Part shown: piece after piece, positions 55,730 to 63,799 of the stretch
Layout of the letters: each line of letters begins with the position of its first letter
How positions within the stretch are numbered: the first letter of the stretch is position 1
NCBI GenBank assembly: GCA_028285465.1
Contig: JANQPD010000025.1
Location: 1-64,000 of the forward strand
DNA: 64,000 nucleotides
Direction of reading: 5' to 3'
DNA from: Owenweeksia sp.
Lineage (GTDB): Bacteria > Bacteroidota > Bacteroidia > Flavobacteriales > Schleiferiaceae
Notes under the pieces: generated by a model
The model's database searches: none
What the model was told of the DNA's origin: nothing
Seen by the model: only the letters and a program-made list of their open reading frames with translations
Made by a program: the position numbers and the translations under genes

Positions 55730-57505
55730 TTACTCGCTAAATTCCAGTAGCTTCCTGCGATACACCGAGAAGAGCTTTGACTTGGAAACAAAGCCGATGT
55801 AGTATTTGCCGTTGAGCACGGGAAGGTTCCAGGCGCCGGTGTCCTGGAATTTTTGAAGCACTGATTCCATGCCTTCTTCTTTTTGAAGCGTGGCCGGTGG
55901 GGGGCTCATCAGGTGTTTTACCAAGGTGTCTTCATAAAGGCTTTGGTCGAACATAATGCTACGGAAATCATCCAGGGTAAGTACACCTTCTAACTCTCCT
56001 TCTTCATTGAGGACGGGGAAAAGGTTTCGCTTGCTCTTGCTCACTACTTTTACCAGTGCCCCCAGGTTCATGTCCGGGTGGATCGACTTAAAATTGTTCT
56101 CTACCACAGATTCCAGTTTTAGCAAAGTAAGGATCACCTGGTCTTTGTTGTGGGTAAGCAGGTCTCCGCGCGCGGCCAGTTGCACTGTATATATGGAATG
56201 CGGCATTATGGTGCGTGTTACCACAAAGGAAATAGCGCTTACCATCATTAACGGAATAAAGAGGTGGTAGCCACCGGTAATCTCTGCGATCATAAAGATG
56301 GCGGTAAGAGGGGCATGCATTACTCCAGCCATAAGGCCGGCCATACCGGTTAGGATAAAAGGGCTGCTACTGCTCACTTCTATGCCCAGGGCCATGGCGA
56401 AGCGGGCAAATACATACCCTAAGGAGGCCCCGATAAACAGGCTGGGGGCAAAGATACCGCCCACGCCTCCGGCCCCCAGGGTAAGGGCAGTCGCAAACAC
56501 TTTAAAAAGTACCAGCCCTACCAGGAGGGCGAACACCAGCCAGGTACCATCTTCATAGTGATACAAAAAGCTTTCGCTGACAATCTTAGTGATGCGGCCA
56601 TCCAATAAGTCATTAATGGTAGTATAGCCTTCTCCGCACACCGGGGGGATCAAAAAAATGAGTACACCCAGGAGTGTTCCCCCAATGACCATGCGTAGAT
56701 ACCCGTTGCCAAAGCGCCCGAAAAAGCGTTCAACGGCAAAATATACTTTATTAAAATACACGGAAACCAGGGCGGTAAGTACGCCTAAAAAGAGGTACAG
56801 CAATATTTCATCTACCTGGAATTCGGCAGCGGTCTTATAGGAAATGAGGTAGTTGTTGCTTTGCAGAAAGATACTGGTCACGGCCCCGCTCACAGAGGCC
56901 AGCAGGAGGGGAATGAGGGAACTGAAAGTAAGGTCGAGGCTGAAGATCTCAATGGTGAAGATGATGGCGGCAATGGGGGCGTTAAAAATACTGCTGATGG
57001 CGGCTGCGGAAGCACAGCTCATCAGCAATACCCGCGATTTAAAATTGAGGTGCAGCATCCTGCCAATGTTGCTGCCAATGGCCGAGCCGGTACCTACGGA
57101 AGGGCCCTCCAGCCCCACCGAACCCCCAAAACCTACGGTGAAAATACTGGTGATTACCGAGGCGTACATGCGGTAGGGCGCTAAAAAGCCGTTGCGCCTG
57201 CTGAAGGCAAACAGGGTGGAGGGGATGCCTTCGCCCACTTTACCTTTGATGAAGCTTTTTACAAGCACGGTAATGCCTATGCCAATGATCGGGAAAACAA
57301 AGTAGTAGGGGTTAAAATAATCCGTGAAAAAACCGGATTGAACAATATGCTGAATGTAATGGGCGGCATTCTTCAGAAAGGTGGCCACCAGGCCAGAGAT
57401 CAACCCGACTAAAATGCTAAGCATGAGAATAAACTGGCGCTTGGGAATATGCCGTGCCCGCCATACCAAAAACCTGCCCAATAGGCTGTCGGGTTGCTTA
57501 GGCAT
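55730..57505 (-). CDS. CLC-family chloride channel/antiporter with CBS domains
   Basis: 591 residues: a CLC membrane domain (about 1-435) with the gating GLEGPSVG (Glu133), GIFAPSLFIGAS, and C-terminal CBS pair (from about 450 to the end). Two features are unusual. The anion site reads GEGIP, with Glu92 in place of Ser of GSGIP, and the proton glutamate of exchangers (next to E186) is Ile187. The second change is seen in CLC channels. It lies 1 base after the aspS stop on the same strand, so they are probably cotranscribed. Function as anion channel or exchanger cannot be decided from sequence. Confidence 0.92.
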   Translation of the reverse strand: MPKQPDSLLGRFLVWRARHIPKRQFILMLSILVGLISGLVATFLKNAAHYIQHIVQSGFFTDYFNPYYFVFPIIGIGITVLVKSFIKGKVGEGIPSTLFAFSRRNGFLAPYRMYASVITSIFTVGFGGSVGLEGPSVGTGSAIGSNIGRMLHLNFKSRVLLMSCASAAAISSIFNAPIAAIIFTIEIFSLDLTFSSLIPLLLASVSGAVTSIFLQSNNYLISYKTAAEFQVDEILLYLFLGVLTALVSVYFNKVYFAVERFFGRFGNGYLRMVIGGTLLGVLIFLIPPVCGEGYTTINDLLDGRITKIVSESFLYHYEDGTWLVFALLVGLVLFKVFATALTLGAGGVGGIFAPSLFIGASLGYVFARFAMALGIEVSSSSPFILTGMAGLMAGVMHAPLTAIFMIAEITGGYHLFIPLMMVSAISFVVTRTIMPHSIYTVQLAARGDLLTHNKDQVILTLLKLESVVENNFKSIHPDMNLGALVKVVSKSKRNLFPVLNEEGELEGVLTLDDFRSIMFDQSLYEDTLVKHLMSPPPATLQKEEGMESVLQKFQDTGAWNLPVLNGKYYIGFVSKSKLFSVYRRKLLEFSE

Positions 57506-57506
57506 A

Positions 57507-59252
57507 TCAGGCTTTGAGGGACAGCATCAGTTCATCCAGTTGCTCCTGGCGCACAGCCGAAGGTGCATCGATCATCAGATCGCGCCCCGCATTGTTTTTA
57601 GGAAAAGCAATAAAGTCGCGGATGCTTTCTTTACCTCCTATCAAGGCTACCAAGCGGTCGAAACCAAACGCAATACCTCCGTGTGGAGGTGCTCCATACT
57701 CAAAGGCATCCATCAAAAAGCCAAATTGTTCCTTGGCTTCTTCTGTACTAAAACCCAGGATGGCAAACATTTTTTGCTGCAGGCTTTTGTCGTGGATACG
57801 AATGGAGCCTCCGCCAATTTCACTGCCATTGAGCACGAGGTCATAGGCATTGGCGCGTACTTCACCGGGCGCGCTATCCAACAGGGGGATGTCTTCGGGA
57901 TAAGGGGAGGTAAAGGGGTGGTGCATAGCGTAATAACGCTGTGTTTCTTCGTCCCACTCCAACAGGGGGAAATCAAGTACCCAAAGAGGTGCAAAAACAT
58001 CGGGTTGGCGAAGATTGAGTACATCACCCAGGTGCAGGCGCAGTTCGCCAAGTGCTTTACGGGTCTTGTCTTTTGGCCCTGCCATGATGAGCAGGAGGTC
58101 GCCCGGCACTGCCTGAGCCGCTTCCAGCCAGGCTTTGCGATCGGCCTCATCATAAAATTTGTCAACAGAAGATTTGGTGCTGCCGTCTTCGTTGTATTTG
58201 CACCATACAAGCCCGGTAGCGCCTACCTGCGGGCGCTTTACAAAGTCGATCAACGCATCGATCTGTTTGCGCGTGTAGCCGGCCAAACCATTGGCGTTAA
58301 TGCCCACTACCAGTTCGGCTTCGTTAAACACCTTAAAATCTTTGTGCTGTGTTTTTTGGTTTAGCTCTACGAAGGGCATGCCAAACCGGATGTCCGGTTT
58401 GTCGGACCCATAGAGGCGCGTGGCTTCTTCGTAACTTATGCGCGGTATTGGCGGTATGCTTACCCCGGCTATTTCCTTTAAAAGATGCCTCAGCAAGCCT
58501 TCAAAGGTTTGTAAGATGTCTTCCCTTTCCACGAAGCTCATTTCACAATCGATCTGGGTGAACTCAGGTTGCCGGTCGGCCCTCAGGTCTTCATCGCGGA
58601 AACACTTTACTATTTGGTAGTACTTGTCTATCCCGCCCACCATAAGCAACTGCTTAAAGGTTTGCGGGCTCTGCGGCAAAGCGTAAAACTGTCCTTCATT
58701 CATGCGGGAGGGGACTACAAAATCGCGTGCGCCTTCCGGGGTTGATTTTATGAGGAAAGGGGTTTCAACATCTACAAAACCAATGGCGTTCAAGTATTGG
58801 CGCACGGCTAAATTTACTTTATTGCGCAGCAGGAGCTTGTCTAATACGGGCTGACGCCTGATGTCCAAATAGCGGTATTTCATGCGCAACTCTTCACCTC
58901 CATCGGTTTCCTCTTCTATGGTAAAAGGGGGTGTTTTGGCTGCATTGAGCAGGCGGAGTGCAGTTACTTTCAACTCTATTTCACCCGTGGGGATCTTGTT
59001 GTTTTTACTGCTGCGTTCCAGCACCTCTCCTGTAACCTGTATTACATACTCACGCCCCAAGCGGGATGCCTCTTCGAGTAGCGATTTGTCCCACCCCTCG
59101 TTAAAGGCCAATTGGGTAAGGCCGTAGCGGTCGCGCAGGTCTATAAAGATCATGCCCCCAAACGCGCGGCTGCGCTGTACCCAACCCGCCAGGGTAACGG
59201 ATTGCCCAACGTGGTTTATGTTTAGCTCACCACAGGTATGTGTACGATACAT
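57507..59252 (-). CDS. aspS: Aspartyl-tRNA synthetase
   Basis: 581-residue class II synthetase of the bacterial type. An OB-fold anticodon-binding domain leads ([23 protein letters not shown]), with motif 2 ([23 protein letters not shown]), the inserted GAD domain in the middle, and motif 3 ([15 protein letters not shown]) near the end. Length is normal for bacterial AspRS. Its promoter region overlaps that of the divergent tadA gene. Confidence 0.97.
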   Translation of the reverse strand: MYRTHTCGELNINHVGQSVTLAGWVQRSRAFGGMIFIDLRDRYGLTQLAFNEGWDKSLLEEASRLGREYVIQVTGEVLERSSKNNKIPTGEIELKVTALRLLNAAKTPPFTIEEETDGGEELRMKYRYLDIRRQPVLDKLLLRNKVNLAVRQYLNAIGFVDVETPFLIKSTPEGARDFVVPSRMNEGQFYALPQSPQTFKQLLMVGGIDKYYQIVKCFRDEDLRADRQPEFTQIDCEMSFVEREDILQTFEGLLRHLLKEIAGVSIPPIPRISYEEATRLYGSDKPDIRFGMPFVELNQKTQHKDFKVFNEAELVVGINANGLAGYTRKQIDALIDFVKRPQVGATGLVWCKYNEDGSTKSSVDKFYDEADRKAWLEAAQAVPGDLLLIMAGPKDKTRKALGELRLHLGDVLNLRQPDVFAPLWVLDFPLLEWDEETQRYYAMHHPFTSPYPEDIPLLDSAPGEVRANAYDLVLNGSEIGGGSIRIHDKSLQQKMFAILGFSTEEAKEQFGFLMDAFEYGAPPHGGIAFGFDRLVALIGGKESIRDFIAFPKNNAGRDLMIDAPSAVRQEQLDELMLSLKA

Positions 59253-59271
59253 GTCACTAAATTTTGGGCTG

Positions 59272-59279
59272 CAAAACTA
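59272..59279 (-). promoter_or_regulatory. Candidate -7 box for aspS
   Basis: TAGTTTTG on the minus strand fits the Bacteroidota -7 consensus TAnnTTTG, 20 bases before the aspS ATG. A TTG element lies only 14 bases upstream, tighter than the usual spacing, so the promoter call is tentative. Confidence 0.4.
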
Positions 59280-59299
59280 CAAACATTAGAGGGCAATCC

Positions 59300-59307
59300 T
59301 ATCTTTG
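59300..59307 (+). promoter_or_regulatory. -7 promoter box for tadA
   Basis: TATCTTTG matches TAnnTTTG exactly. It sits 29 bases before the chosen tadA start and lies inside the longer open frame, which shows that the true start is downstream of it. No -33 TTG at normal spacing is seen. Confidence 0.6.
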
Positions 59308-59335
59308 TTTCCATACTAAAGCTGCCCTCTTGCCT

Positions 59336-59776
59336 TTGGAGATCTATACAGACGAATACTTTATGAAGCAGGCGTTTGCCGAAGCGGAATACGCTTTGGC
59401 GAAGGACGAGATCCCGGTAGGTGCTATTGTCGTGACCGGGCATAAGATCATTGGCAGGGGACATAACCTGACCGAGCAACTCACAGACGTAACGGCCCAT
59501 GCGGAAATGCAGGCCATAACCGCAGCCAGCGCTTATTTGGGGGGGAAATATTTGCGGGATTGTACGATCTATGTTACCCTTGAACCTTGCAGTATGTGTG
59601 CCGGTGCTCTTTACTGGAGCCAGGTGGGTAAAGTGGTCTTTGCCGCCCCGGATGAAAAACGAGGGTACCGCAGCATGGGAGGGCAATTACACCCCAAAAC
59701 GATTGTGGAGGAAGGGCTTATGGCCGCACGCAGCACGCAGATGTTGCGCGCTTTTTTCGCCACTAAAAGGGGATAA
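59336..59776 (+). CDS. tadA: tRNA-specific adenosine deaminase
   Basis: 146-residue zinc enzyme that converts A34 to inosine in tRNA(Arg). It shows HAEMQAI (zinc His and catalytic Glu) and PCSMCAGALYWSQ (two zinc Cys). I choose TTG at 59336 because residues EIYTDEYFMKQAFAEAEYAL match the family N-terminus and a promoter box lies just upstream; ATG at 59363 would drop the first conserved residues. An in-frame extension to 59264 runs through the promoter and is not credible. Confidence 0.93.
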   Translation: MEIYTDEYFMKQAFAEAEYALAKDEIPVGAIVVTGHKIIGRGHNLTEQLTDVTAHAEMQAITAASAYLGGKYLRDCTIYVTLEPCSMCAGALYWSQVGKVVFAAPDEKRGYRSMGGQLHPKTIVEEGLMAARSTQMLRAFFATKRG

Positions 59777-59828
59777 TGGCTTTTTTGCTAAAAAAAACCT
59801 GCAACTCACTAAACCATAGGGAATAAAA

Positions 59829-59859
59829 TTGCATTTGTGTAAGCAAAGTATTACTTTTG
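59829..59859 (+). promoter_or_regulatory. Bacteroidota-type promoter upstream of the small membrane protein gene
   Basis: TTG (59829-59831), 20 bases, then TACTTTTG (59852-59859) fits the TTG-N19-23-TAnnTTTG pattern. It places transcription start about 36 bases before the ATG at 59903. Confidence 0.7.
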
Positions 59860-59902
59860 GAGGACCCTAAAAAGATTACGGTTTTTTAAACGCTAACCCT
59901 AA

Positions 59903-60382
59903 ATGAAACTTACAAATCAAAAGATCAGAAAAATTCTCCGCCTGGTGATCCTGGGAATGATCCTAATTGCCCTGGGCGACTTGATCCTTTCTCAGTTTGA
60001 CGGCGCCCTGGACAAACTTTCTACCGGGTATTTATTTGTCGTTTTCCCAGTGCTTATTGCCTTGACTTATGCCATAGTGGGCTTGCCCTACTTTTTCTTT
60101 GATGCAGAGGCCGAAGTGCTTAACATTAAGAGCCACCTCGTTTTTAGCAGCCTCATTGGCAAAGAGGTATATATAAGGAAGGGCAATGTGCTCTCCATGC
60201 AGGTAGACCGCACCGGCATCCGGAAAAAATTACACATCCGTTATATAAAGAACGGCAACGAGCACAAAGAAACATTTAGTGTGAGCTTGCTGAGTAGCCA
60301 GCAACTGGTGAAACTCATGGAGTATGCCAATACCATTGAGAAAGTGGCGGAGAGATCCGAAGGCCCCGCTTTGTTTATTTAA
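59903..60382 (+). CDS. Small membrane protein of unknown function
   Basis: 159 residues with two membrane helices (about 13-35 and 44-66) and a C-terminal soluble domain of alternating beta strands (VLNIKSHLVFSSLIGKEVYIRKGNVLSM, LHIRYIKNGNEHKETFSVSLL) resembling a bacterial PH-like domain. No family named. A clear promoter precedes it and it appears monocistronic. Confidence 0.8.
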   Translation: MKLTNQKIRKILRLVILGMILIALGDLILSQFDGALDKLSTGYLFVVFPVLIALTYAIVGLPYFFFDAEAEVLNIKSHLVFSSLIGKEVYIRKGNVLSMQVDRTGIRKKLHIRYIKNGNEHKETFSVSLLSSQQLVKLMEYANTIEKVAERSEGPALFI

Positions 60383-60433
60383 GCGAGAGAGGCAAAGCAT
60401 AATAAGATGCGGCTATGTTTATATAGCTGCATT

Positions 60434-60467
60434 TTGTTTTAAGAGAAAACCAGGCCTTTTATCTTTG
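60434..60467 (+). promoter_or_regulatory. Promoter of the bacilliredoxin gene
   Basis: TTG (60434-60436), 23 bases, then TATCTTTG (60460-60467) matches the Bacteroidota consensus, ending 16 bases before the ATG at 60484. Confidence 0.7.
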
Positions 60468-60483
60468 TGAAAAATTAAAGAAC

Positions 60484-60897
60484 ATGTATCCAGAAGAGTT
60501 AATAGCCCCTATGCGCGCCGACCTTACGGCTGCCGGCATCACCGAAACGCGCTCCGCTTCGGAGGTAGAAGATTTTGTAAAGAGCAAAGCAGGTACTACG
60601 CTGGTGGTGATCAATTCGGTGTGTGGTTGTGCTGCAGCCAATGCGCGGCCCGCTGTAAAAATGGCTTTGCAGCACAGCAAATTGCCCGATCATAAGATCA
60701 CGGCATTCGCCGGAAATGATGTGGAAGCGGTGAACAAGGCCCGCAGTCTGATGGCTCCTTTTCCCCCTTCTTCTCCCTCTATTGCCTTATTTAAGGATGG
60801 AAATTTGGTGCATATGATCGAGCGCCACCACATTGAAGGCCGGGCAGCCGACATGATTGCGGATAACCTGACGCAGGCTTTTGACGAGCACTGCTAA
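60484..60897 (+). CDS. Bacilliredoxin (BrxA/BrxB family)
   Basis: 137-residue thioredoxin-fold protein of the YphP/YqiW family, which removes bacillithiol or a similar thiol from oxidised proteins. The hallmark is the CGC motif in INSVCGCAAANARPAV, and SIALFKDGNLVHMIERHHIEGR is typical of the family's C-terminal half. Length is normal. Confidence 0.93.
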   Translation: MYPEELIAPMRADLTAAGITETRSASEVEDFVKSKAGTTLVVINSVCGCAAANARPAVKMALQHSKLPDHKITAFAGNDVEAVNKARSLMAPFPPSSPSIALFKDGNLVHMIERHHIEGRAADMIADNLTQAFDEHC

Positions 60898-60918
60898 AGA
60901 GGGAATAGTAAATATTAA

Positions 60919-60958
60919 GACCCCGCCCGGATCATTTTTCTTGGCGGGGTTTCTTTTC
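60919..60958 (+). terminator. Intrinsic terminator after the bacilliredoxin gene
   Basis: ACCCCGCC (60920-60927) pairs with GGCGGGGT (60943-60950), followed by TTTCTTTT. Confidence 0.9.
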
Positions 60959-61087
60959 CTACTCTGTCTTTTGAGGAAGCTTCTCCTCATGGTTTTTTAT
61001 AGAAAGGCGTTTTGTTTTCAGGATTTGAACTATTTTTGCCGTCCCGTAATACGTACTGCCTTAAGGTGAACAAATTGCGTGTTAACA

Positions 61088-61161
61088 GGGCCTATAGCTC
61101 AGTTGGTTAGAGTAGAAGACTCATAATCTTTTGGTCGCAGGTTCGAGCCCTGCTGGGCCCA
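61088..61161 (+). tRNA. tRNA with CAT anticodon (Met, or lysidine-modified Ile2)
   Basis: A complete cloverleaf of 74 bases: acceptor GGGCCTA/TGGGCCC, D arm GCTC...GAGT, anticodon arm with loop CTCATAA (anticodon CAT) and T arm GCAGG-TTCGAGC-CCTGC. The 3' CCA is not encoded. The TCATAATC...TTGGTCGC anticodon and variable region resembles E. coli tRNA-Ile2 (CAT), which TilS modifies, more than elongator tRNA-Met, but the two cannot be told apart firmly here. Confidence 0.93.
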
Positions 61162-61286
61162 CATCTTTTATTAAGCCCTTTATTTTTTTAAATAAAGGGT
61201 TTTTTTTGTTTTCTGAAGGTTTGCTTTTCCCAGTCGGGCGAGAAGTTTATCCCGACCGCGATGGAGGGGAGCCCTGCTGGGCCCAC
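61145..61286 (+). repeat. 18-bp direct repeat of the tRNA 3' end (candidate attachment site)
   Basis: GAGCCCTGCTGGGCCCAC, the 3' end of the tRNA (61145-61162), recurs exactly at 61269-61286. The block between holds a terminator and a GTCGGG...CCCGAC hairpin (61233-61256). Both copies are followed by intrinsic terminators, so the tRNA end plus terminator looks duplicated. Such repeats mark integrase attachment sites at tRNA genes. Confidence 0.7.
61175..61207 (+). terminator. Terminator of the tRNA
   Basis: CCCTTTATTT (61176-61185) pairs with AAATAAAGGG (61190-61199), loop TTTT, followed by a T-run. Confidence 0.9.
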
Positions 61287-61290
61287 CCTA

Positions 61291-61321
61291 AAGCCCGAAA
61301 TTTTTTGTTTCGGGCTTTTTT
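61291..61321 (+). terminator. Second terminator after the duplicated tRNA end
   Basis: AAGCCCGAAA (61291-61300) pairs with TTTCGGGCTT (61308-61317), loop of 7, followed by T-run. It mirrors the terminator after the first copy but differs in sequence. Confidence 0.85.
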
Positions 61322-61544
61322 GTTTGACATTCAGCCAATTTAGGATTCGACTTTATTCATTCTCTAAAACTATAACACAATGGTTACAAGCTGATTAAGG
61401 GTTCGATTCCAATCAGCCTATTTTTCCTTAATAACGCTTATAAAGGAGTGGTTTTTCCATTCATTTCAATTTTTTAATGTAAGTGCTCCGTATGGTTAGA
61501 CAAATTACCCCCTATTTTGCCACATCTCCTTAGTGGGCATAAAT

Positions 61545-61727
61545 CTAAAAGTAGGATTTGCTTTCAGTGCATCTAACACCTAATCTGGTTTGTCGTAACC
61601 ATCTTAGTAAGCTAACATACTCATGAGTATCACCAACATATTCCCGCCATATGGATACTTTGGTACGCTTACTATTCAAGTACGCCTCGCATAGTTGTCG
61701 CTTAAATGATTCACTGTACCCCTATAA
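61545..61727 (-). pseudogene. Remnant of an IS3-type transposase OrfA
   Basis: Reading the minus strand from 61718 to 61545 gives 57 codons beginning YSESFKRQLCEAYLNSKRTK and continuing with VSIWREYVGDTH and YVSLLRWLRQ. This fits the N-terminal helix-turn-helix of IS3-family OrfA transposases (YSEEFKxxVLxEYL...LRKYG...ILNWLR). A stop in the same frame at 61722-61724 and stop codons further upstream show it is broken. No intact OrfB or clear terminal repeats are visible, so it is a relic of a past insertion. Confidence 0.55.
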
Positions 61728-61738
61728 TTCATATTTAC

Positions 61739-62017
61739 TTATTTTTTACACGCCTTGCGTAAACCTATTTTAAGACCAGATAAGTTCTCACAGTTCCAGT
61801 TTTTATCATCTACCGCACAAACAACTACTACAAATTGTAAGTAAATCAGGGAACTAAAAAGAGAAATCTGTACAATCTCTTTATTACTTTCTAATTTTTT
61901 TAGCCCGTAAAATAATATTAAAGCAAACCAGTAGGTTAATGATTTTGAATGACTATAGCATGGAAAAGATAATATGCTGAAAAGGCAACGAATATATATC
62001 TGAGTTCGGGTAGTCAT
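61739..62017 (-). CDS. Doubtful hydrophobic reading frame
   Basis: 92 codons with one or two hydrophobic segments (LTYWFALILFYGLKKLE, FSSLIYLQFVVVVCAV). It starts on the minus strand where the next gene starts on the plus strand, with no space for two promoters. No family recognised. It may be chance in AT-rich DNA. Confidence 0.2.
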   Translation of the reverse strand: MTTRTQIYIRCLFSILSFPCYSHSKSLTYWFALILFYGLKKLESNKEIVQISLFSSLIYLQFVVVVCAVDDKNWNCENLSGLKIGLRKACKK

Positions 62018-62619
62018 ATGAGTAACATCTTATATGAGAAAACAAGGTTAGTAACATACAAATCATATCCTAAACTTACTGTATATAATCACTCTTTAAA
62101 TCTAACTTTAAGAACAGTGGATCTAAGCGTTCCCAAAAGTAATTCACACTTTGATGACCTGTTTTATGTTTTTATACTTCCAGATCAACAGATTGAAGAA
62201 AAAAAGCAGAGCTCGATCAATATAAAGCTCAAAGCTTTGATTTAAGAGAAGACAGGTTTGGCTTTAGATACTGTGTTTTGCCAAAAAAGACTACAAAAAT
62301 GCGAGTTAAATGTTACAGTATTAGGCTCAAAAGCCTGAAACGAATTACTTACAAAGCGCTTAATGCTATTGCTTTTGATGGTACAACCGCAATTATTCCA
62401 ATTAGTCAATATTACGGGGAAGATTACAGTGGAAAGGATAGGGCACATTGGATAAGTGCCTGGATATTACAAAGAAGAACCTTACCGCAAAGCAAAAAAA
62501 AAGAGGCATGGTTTGATTCTAAGACGAAACAAATGCTATCTGAAATAAGCATTAAAAGGCATATACCTGCGAAAATAGGAGCTAAAAAAATTGACCCTGA
62601 TGAAACGCTTACTAGGTAG
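62018..62619 (+). CDS. Phage/island-type protein, probably read by -1 frameshift
   Basis: Two overlapping frames look like one gene. The first (62018-62245) encodes 75 residues to a stop; the second is open from 62197 and runs to 62619. At 62200-62206 the sequence A AAA AAG, in the zero frame of the first part, allows a -1 slip that joins PDQQIEEKK to AELDQYKAQSFDLREDRFGF and gives a protein of about 200 residues. The second part (ending IDPDETLTR) has composition and content typical of phage and island genes (YYGEDYSGKDRAHWISAW). A 7-A run error or mutation is the alternative. Without the slip, a start at ATG 62299 would make a shorter protein. No known family recognised. Confidence 0.5.
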
Positions 62620-63799
62620 CCAACAAACCGCTATAAGTAAGATGTCTAAGCTAAAAGTAGGCGCGCTTTTTATGGAGGCTGGTACTGGTAAAACCAGAGC
62701 AGCAAAGCAATTGGTAGAGAGCTTAACCGGAGATACGGATATCTTTTGGTTTACCCCATTTCAAACTAAAAAAAACCTGAAAGCTGAACTTGATAAATGG
62801 GGAAGTTTAAATTGTCAAATTATAGGTACCGAAAGCATAAGCCAAAGCGATAGGCTATATATGCAGCTTAGCGAACAAATAAGTGCCAGTGCTAAACCCA
62901 TTTTGGTGGTAGATGAATCACTTAAGATCAAAAACTTTAGTGCCATAAGAACCAGACGGCTTATTGAACTTAGCACAATGGCAGAATATAAGCTAATACT
63001 GAATGGCACTCCGCTAAGCAGGAACCTGCTTGATCTTTGGAGTCAGTTAGAATTTTTATCTCCTAAAATTCTGAATATGGGAGAAACAGAATTTAAAAAT
63101 ACCTTTTGCGAGTATGTAGAAATAACGTACAACAGCAAAGGCCTTGGTCGAAGCTTTACTAAAGAGTTTATTAAGAAATACCATAACCTGGATTACTTAT
63201 ATAGCCTAATAGAGCCATACATCTTCGAAAGTACGCTAAGTCTCCGTGTAGGTCAACAATATATTGATTTAAGCTATAGTATTTCAGAAGAAGAACAAAA
63301 TGAACATGATCGACTGAAAGGAAAATATTTGGATGACAAAATGCTATTAGCACGTAACAACAATATATTCCTGGAGCTAACCCAAAAAATGCAGCACAAC
63401 TATAGCGCTAGTGAGGAGAAGTTCACCATTGTAGAAAAACTGCTCGAAAAGCATGATCCTTCAAAGGTGCTGATTTATGCCAAGTATATAGACACGCAGC
63501 AATTGCTTAAGGATACCTTTCCGTATGTGCGTATCATGAGCCTGGGGAAACATGCTTATGGATTGAATTTACAACAGTATAACGTGGTTATTTTTTTTGA
63601 TAAAACCTGGGATTATGCCCAGAGAGAACAGGTTGAACACCGCGTTTATAGAGGATTACAACATTTTGATTGCATTTACTATGATTTGACAGCCAATGTT
63701 GGACTTGATCAACTCATAAATGCTTCTATACTTAAAAAAGAGCGTTTGCTGACAGCTTTTAAATCCAAGACTATAAATGAGTTGAGAGTTATACTATGA
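62600..63799 (+). CDS. SNF2-like DEAD/DEAH-box helicase
   Basis: 399-residue ATPase of the SNF2-like superfamily 2, typical of phage and mobile elements. Walker A is MEAGTGKTR, Walker B is VVDESL, motif III NGTPLSRN, and the C-terminal motif VI AQREQVEHRVYR with its arginine finger. No nuclease or DNA-binding extra domain is present. The chosen start is ATG 62600, avoiding TTG at 62591; it overlaps the previous gene by 20 bases and the next start by 4 (ATGA), so the three belong to one operon. Confidence 0.85.
   Translation: MKRLLGSQQTAISKMSKLKVGALFMEAGTGKTRAAKQLVESLTGDTDIFWFTPFQTKKNLKAELDKWGSLNCQIIGTESISQSDRLYMQLSEQISASAKPILVVDESLKIKNFSAIRTRRLIELSTMAEYKLILNGTPLSRNLLDLWSQLEFLSPKILNMGETEFKNTFCEYVEITYNSKGLGRSFTKEFIKKYHNLDYLYSLIEPYIFESTLSLRVGQQYIDLSYSISEEEQNEHDRLKGKYLDDKMLLARNNNIFLELTQKMQHNYSASEEKFTIVEKLLEKHDPSKVLIYAKYIDTQQLLKDTFPYVRIMSLGKHAYGLNLQQYNVVIFFDKTWDYAQREQVEHRVYRGLQHFDCIYYDLTANVGLDQLINASILKKERLLTAFKSKTINELRVIL

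Larger units (their letters stand above)
61322..62017. other. Gene-poor AT-rich stretch at the island end
   Basis: About 700 bases with no intact convincing gene. It contains a hairpin with a T-arm-like loop (GCTGATT 61390-61396 / AATCAGC 61411-61417 around GGGTTCGATTCC), a decayed transposase on the minus strand (61545-61727), and a hydrophobic minus-strand reading frame of 92 codons (61739-62017) that is doubtful. Base composition is clearly lower in G+C than the first 61 kb. Confidence 0.7.

Noticed and set aside
61131-61343. 70-codon frame running through the tRNA end repeat
   Set aside because: It overlaps the tRNA, two terminators and both repeat copies; it is a by-product of the duplicated block.
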